A stretch of DNA of 8,233 nt, from contig CAMXAS010000048.1 of assembly GCA_947179195.1 (NCBI GenBank), positions 1 through 8,233 on the forward strand. The letters are read 5' to 3'. The DNA is from an uncultured Bacteroidales bacterium (GTDB lineage: Bacteria; Bacteroidota; Bacteroidia; Bacteroidales; P3). The notes under the pieces are model-generated. The model worked only from the letters and a program-made list of their open reading frames with translations, did no database searches and had not been told where the DNA came from. Shown here one piece after another: positions 8,001 to 8,233 of the stretch (position 1 is its first letter; every line of letters begins with the position of its first letter). The position numbers and the translations under genes were made by a program.

Positions 8001-8166
8001 TGGGGGCTCCGGGCGGGTGGCCGACCATGAGTTTGGTCGAGGTGGCGATATACTCGCCGCAGTCCCACCAGCTGCCGCTGCGTTCGGCGGTGGAGACGAA
8101 AACCATCGTGGCGATGATCCATACGAACCAGCCGATCAGGTTGTTTTGTAAACGGTAAGATTTCAT
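5071..8166 (-). CDS. DUF2723 / GT117-type membrane glycosyltransferase, upstream paralogue (1031 aa)
   Basis: Predicted GT-C-fold inner-membrane glycosyltransferase of the DUF2723 family (NCBI 'glycosyltransferase family 117', related to human TMEM260, a protein O-mannosyltransferase). Seen: a first hydrophobic helix at about residues 10-27, then WWDCGEY (33-39), where D35 and E38 sit where GT-C enzymes carry the catalytic acid in the first outer loop; MVGHPPGAPTF (47-57); many membrane helices to about residue 330 and again at about 520-625; EPRERDY (566-572); a soluble part beginning GWDDH with GDNDTFPLWY (662-671); and a helical TPR-like tail from about 905. Family knowledge suggests a polyprenyl-phosphate sugar donor and periplasmic action; donor and acceptor are unknown. 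The start at 8166 is preferred over an ATG 15 codons upstream because MKSYRLQNNLIGW aligns with the MKRYQTWNNLLGW start of the next gene, and the extra 15 residues are basic and unmatched. It is first of the visible operon, 41 bp before its paralogue, and has no Shine-Dalgarno. Family sure; biochemical role inferred. Confidence 0.93.
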   Translation of the reverse strand: MKSYRLQNNLIGWFVWIIATMVFVSTAERSGSWWDCGEYIATSTKLMVGHPPGAPTFQLLGAIAALFVGRDPAQMGHAVNILSALCSSFTILFLFWTVTMIAKMLLLTVYRTKDAAFAGIAPKAFEPTGLARILIFGAGIVGALAYTFSDSFWFSAVEGEVYAMSSFFTAITFWAILKWESHADEPHHLRWIIFIAFLIGLAIGVHLLNLLVIPAMVFTIYYRKFDATKKGFWYALLLSVVLLAGILWGIVPWTVKLAGYTELFFVNALRLPFNSGTFCYLAALVGLLVWGLVYSTRKQKVLLNTALLCLSFMLIGYSTFITLVVRANADVPINQGENKDAISLLAYLNRDQYGSTPLLYGQYFNAPVRAVESKNPQYKRDEESHRYVQAGYSSQKITYDPAFCGLFPRIWSSMESGGRPCVTYNKIWSGCKGDKRPTLGENIRFFVRYQLNWMYFRYFMWNFVGRQNDLMGRCYNPDGSRDVFQGNWISGIGFIDEMRLGPQKNLPDYLAKNPARNTFFFLPLLLGLAGLWFQYRHDRRNCFVVFLLFFMTGIAIAVYLNQPSTEPRERDYAFAGSFYAFAIWIGLGVTALGYWLTQRLKKPAARYAVAAGITALCLVAVPGVMAQQGWDDHNRGQQTAARDFARNMLESCEPNAVLICDGDNDTFPLWYCQQVEGIRTDVRVINSMLAHSSWLIQPLYRQAYESAPLKFSLPHEAYESGTNDAVFVQDQLQAAYPLQSLLKFVANPDRNTQVRAMSGEWYNYIPTKTVFIEKPDSAYLAATGLYTAEQIAAIPDRLTWRLDKDNLTKSNLVILDIVANNLWDRPIYCTSPYAHQSYLPMGQAQIEGTLYRWVPYTNHRTKAVSGERLNGVATDRSNRLLVETFDWGSIPEDLALDPETRTWSRQARQQYSLVASALAQEGRRTEAVAALDKGLAFFPDSVLGFDTDMVRYLSLYFAFGENEKAEALGQRLLEIFDGRLRYVEAFPPRFRRSVEAEKQECLQMINYIRDYANAYHAPALANSAERLLSMR
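7388..7692 (-). repeat. 305-bp direct repeat, copy in upstream glycosyltransferase gene
   Basis: Identical partner of 4248-4552, encoding residues 159-260 of the first paralogue: several membrane helices plus the loop WESHADEPHHLRW. All silent positions match, whereas the flanking paralogous DNA shows frequent silent and amino-acid differences. This points to recent copying of one gene segment onto the other rather than shared constraint alone. Confidence 0.95.
7993..8036 (-). repeat. 44-bp identical patch over the HPPGAP motif (copy 2)
   Basis: Partner of 4856-4899. A second patch, 7877-7936 against 4740-4799, is 60 bp long with two mismatches and encodes the NILSALCS...FTILFLFW helix. The pair of genes therefore looks mosaic, with identical islands in a diverged background. 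Confidence 0.8.
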
Positions 8167-8233
8167 AGCGTATTGTGTCAAGTGGTTTCGCCGCCTCACG
8201 TGTACGCGCATACGCGCGGGACGTGCGTGCGAA
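8167..8233 (-). promoter_or_regulatory. 5' flank of the first visible gene
   Basis: Noncoding stretch directly upstream of the first glycosyltransferase. It should hold the leader and perhaps the promoter if this is the first gene of the operon, but the window ends before an upstream gene can be seen. I find no good match to the Bacteroidota -7 element TAnnTTTG. It carries the alternating purine-pyrimidine run at 8197-8218. No Shine-Dalgarno precedes the ATG. Confidence 0.35.
8197..8218. other. Alternating purine-pyrimidine run with GC hairpin
   Basis: Twenty-two bases alternate perfectly between pyrimidine and purine, and after three G bases the alternation resumes for 11 more (8221-8231). 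Within it CGCGC-ATAC-GCGCG (8205-8218) can form a 5-bp all-GC stem with a 4-base loop. No T-run follows on either strand, so it is not a standard intrinsic terminator. Such runs can adopt Z-DNA under negative supercoiling; a role here is unproven. Confidence 0.6.

Noticed and set aside
5980..8151. 723-codon open frame on the plus strand
   Set aside because: Same mirror effect opposite the upstream paralogue; the part shared with the other antisense frame simply reflects the DNA repeat.
8167..8211. Upstream ATG at 8211 extending the first gene by 15 residues
   Set aside because: The extension is basic, comes from the alternating GC tract, and has no counterpart in the paralogue, whose start is fixed by an in-frame stop.
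8205..8218. GC hairpin as an intrinsic terminator
   Set aside because: The stem is only 5 bp and no T-run follows on either strand.

Overview
The window reads as chromosomal DNA of a G+C-rich member of the Bacteroidota, perhaps an Alistipes/Rikenellaceae-like Bacteroidales. The basis is two long DUF2723-type (GT117) membrane proteins with the hallmark motifs of the Bacteroidota form (WWDCGEY, HPPGAP, EPRERDY, GDNDTFP, a C-terminal helical-repeat tail), together with no Shine-Dalgarno sequence before any of the four starts. The genus is a guess; the phylum is fairly secure.

All genes lie on the minus strand and are tightly packed, so transcription runs from high to low coordinates. In order: a DUF2723/GT117 glycosyltransferase (8166-5071); a 41-bp gap; a second, full-length DUF2723/GT117 paralogue (5029-1913); an 11-bp overlap; a small four-helix membrane protein of unknown function (1923-1417); a 28-bp gap; and an MFSD1-like major facilitator transporter (1388 to the left edge, last residues missing). 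Spacing and direction suggest one operon. The only other noncoding stretch is the 67 bp upstream of the first gene (8167-8233), which holds a run of alternating purine-pyrimidine containing a 5-bp GC hairpin. No RNA gene, CRISPR array, insertion sequence or convincing terminator was seen.

The two large proteins are predicted GT-C-fold, multi-pass inner-membrane enzymes related to eukaryotic TMEM260 O-mannosyltransferases. They probably transfer a sugar from a polyprenyl-phosphate donor to a protein or glycan on the periplasmic side. The small membrane protein and the transporter could be accessory or merely co-transcribed; nothing in the sequence fixes their substrates.

The most notable feature is a 305-bp stretch that is identical at every base in the two paralogous genes (4248-4552 and 7388-7692), including all silent positions, while the flanking sequence is clearly diverged. 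This is the signature of recent gene conversion. It also forms a direct repeat that could delete 3,140 bp and leave an in-frame hybrid enzyme. I did not find a clearly new defence, mobile or RNA system; this looks like an envelope or glycosylation-type operon with an interesting duplicated pair.
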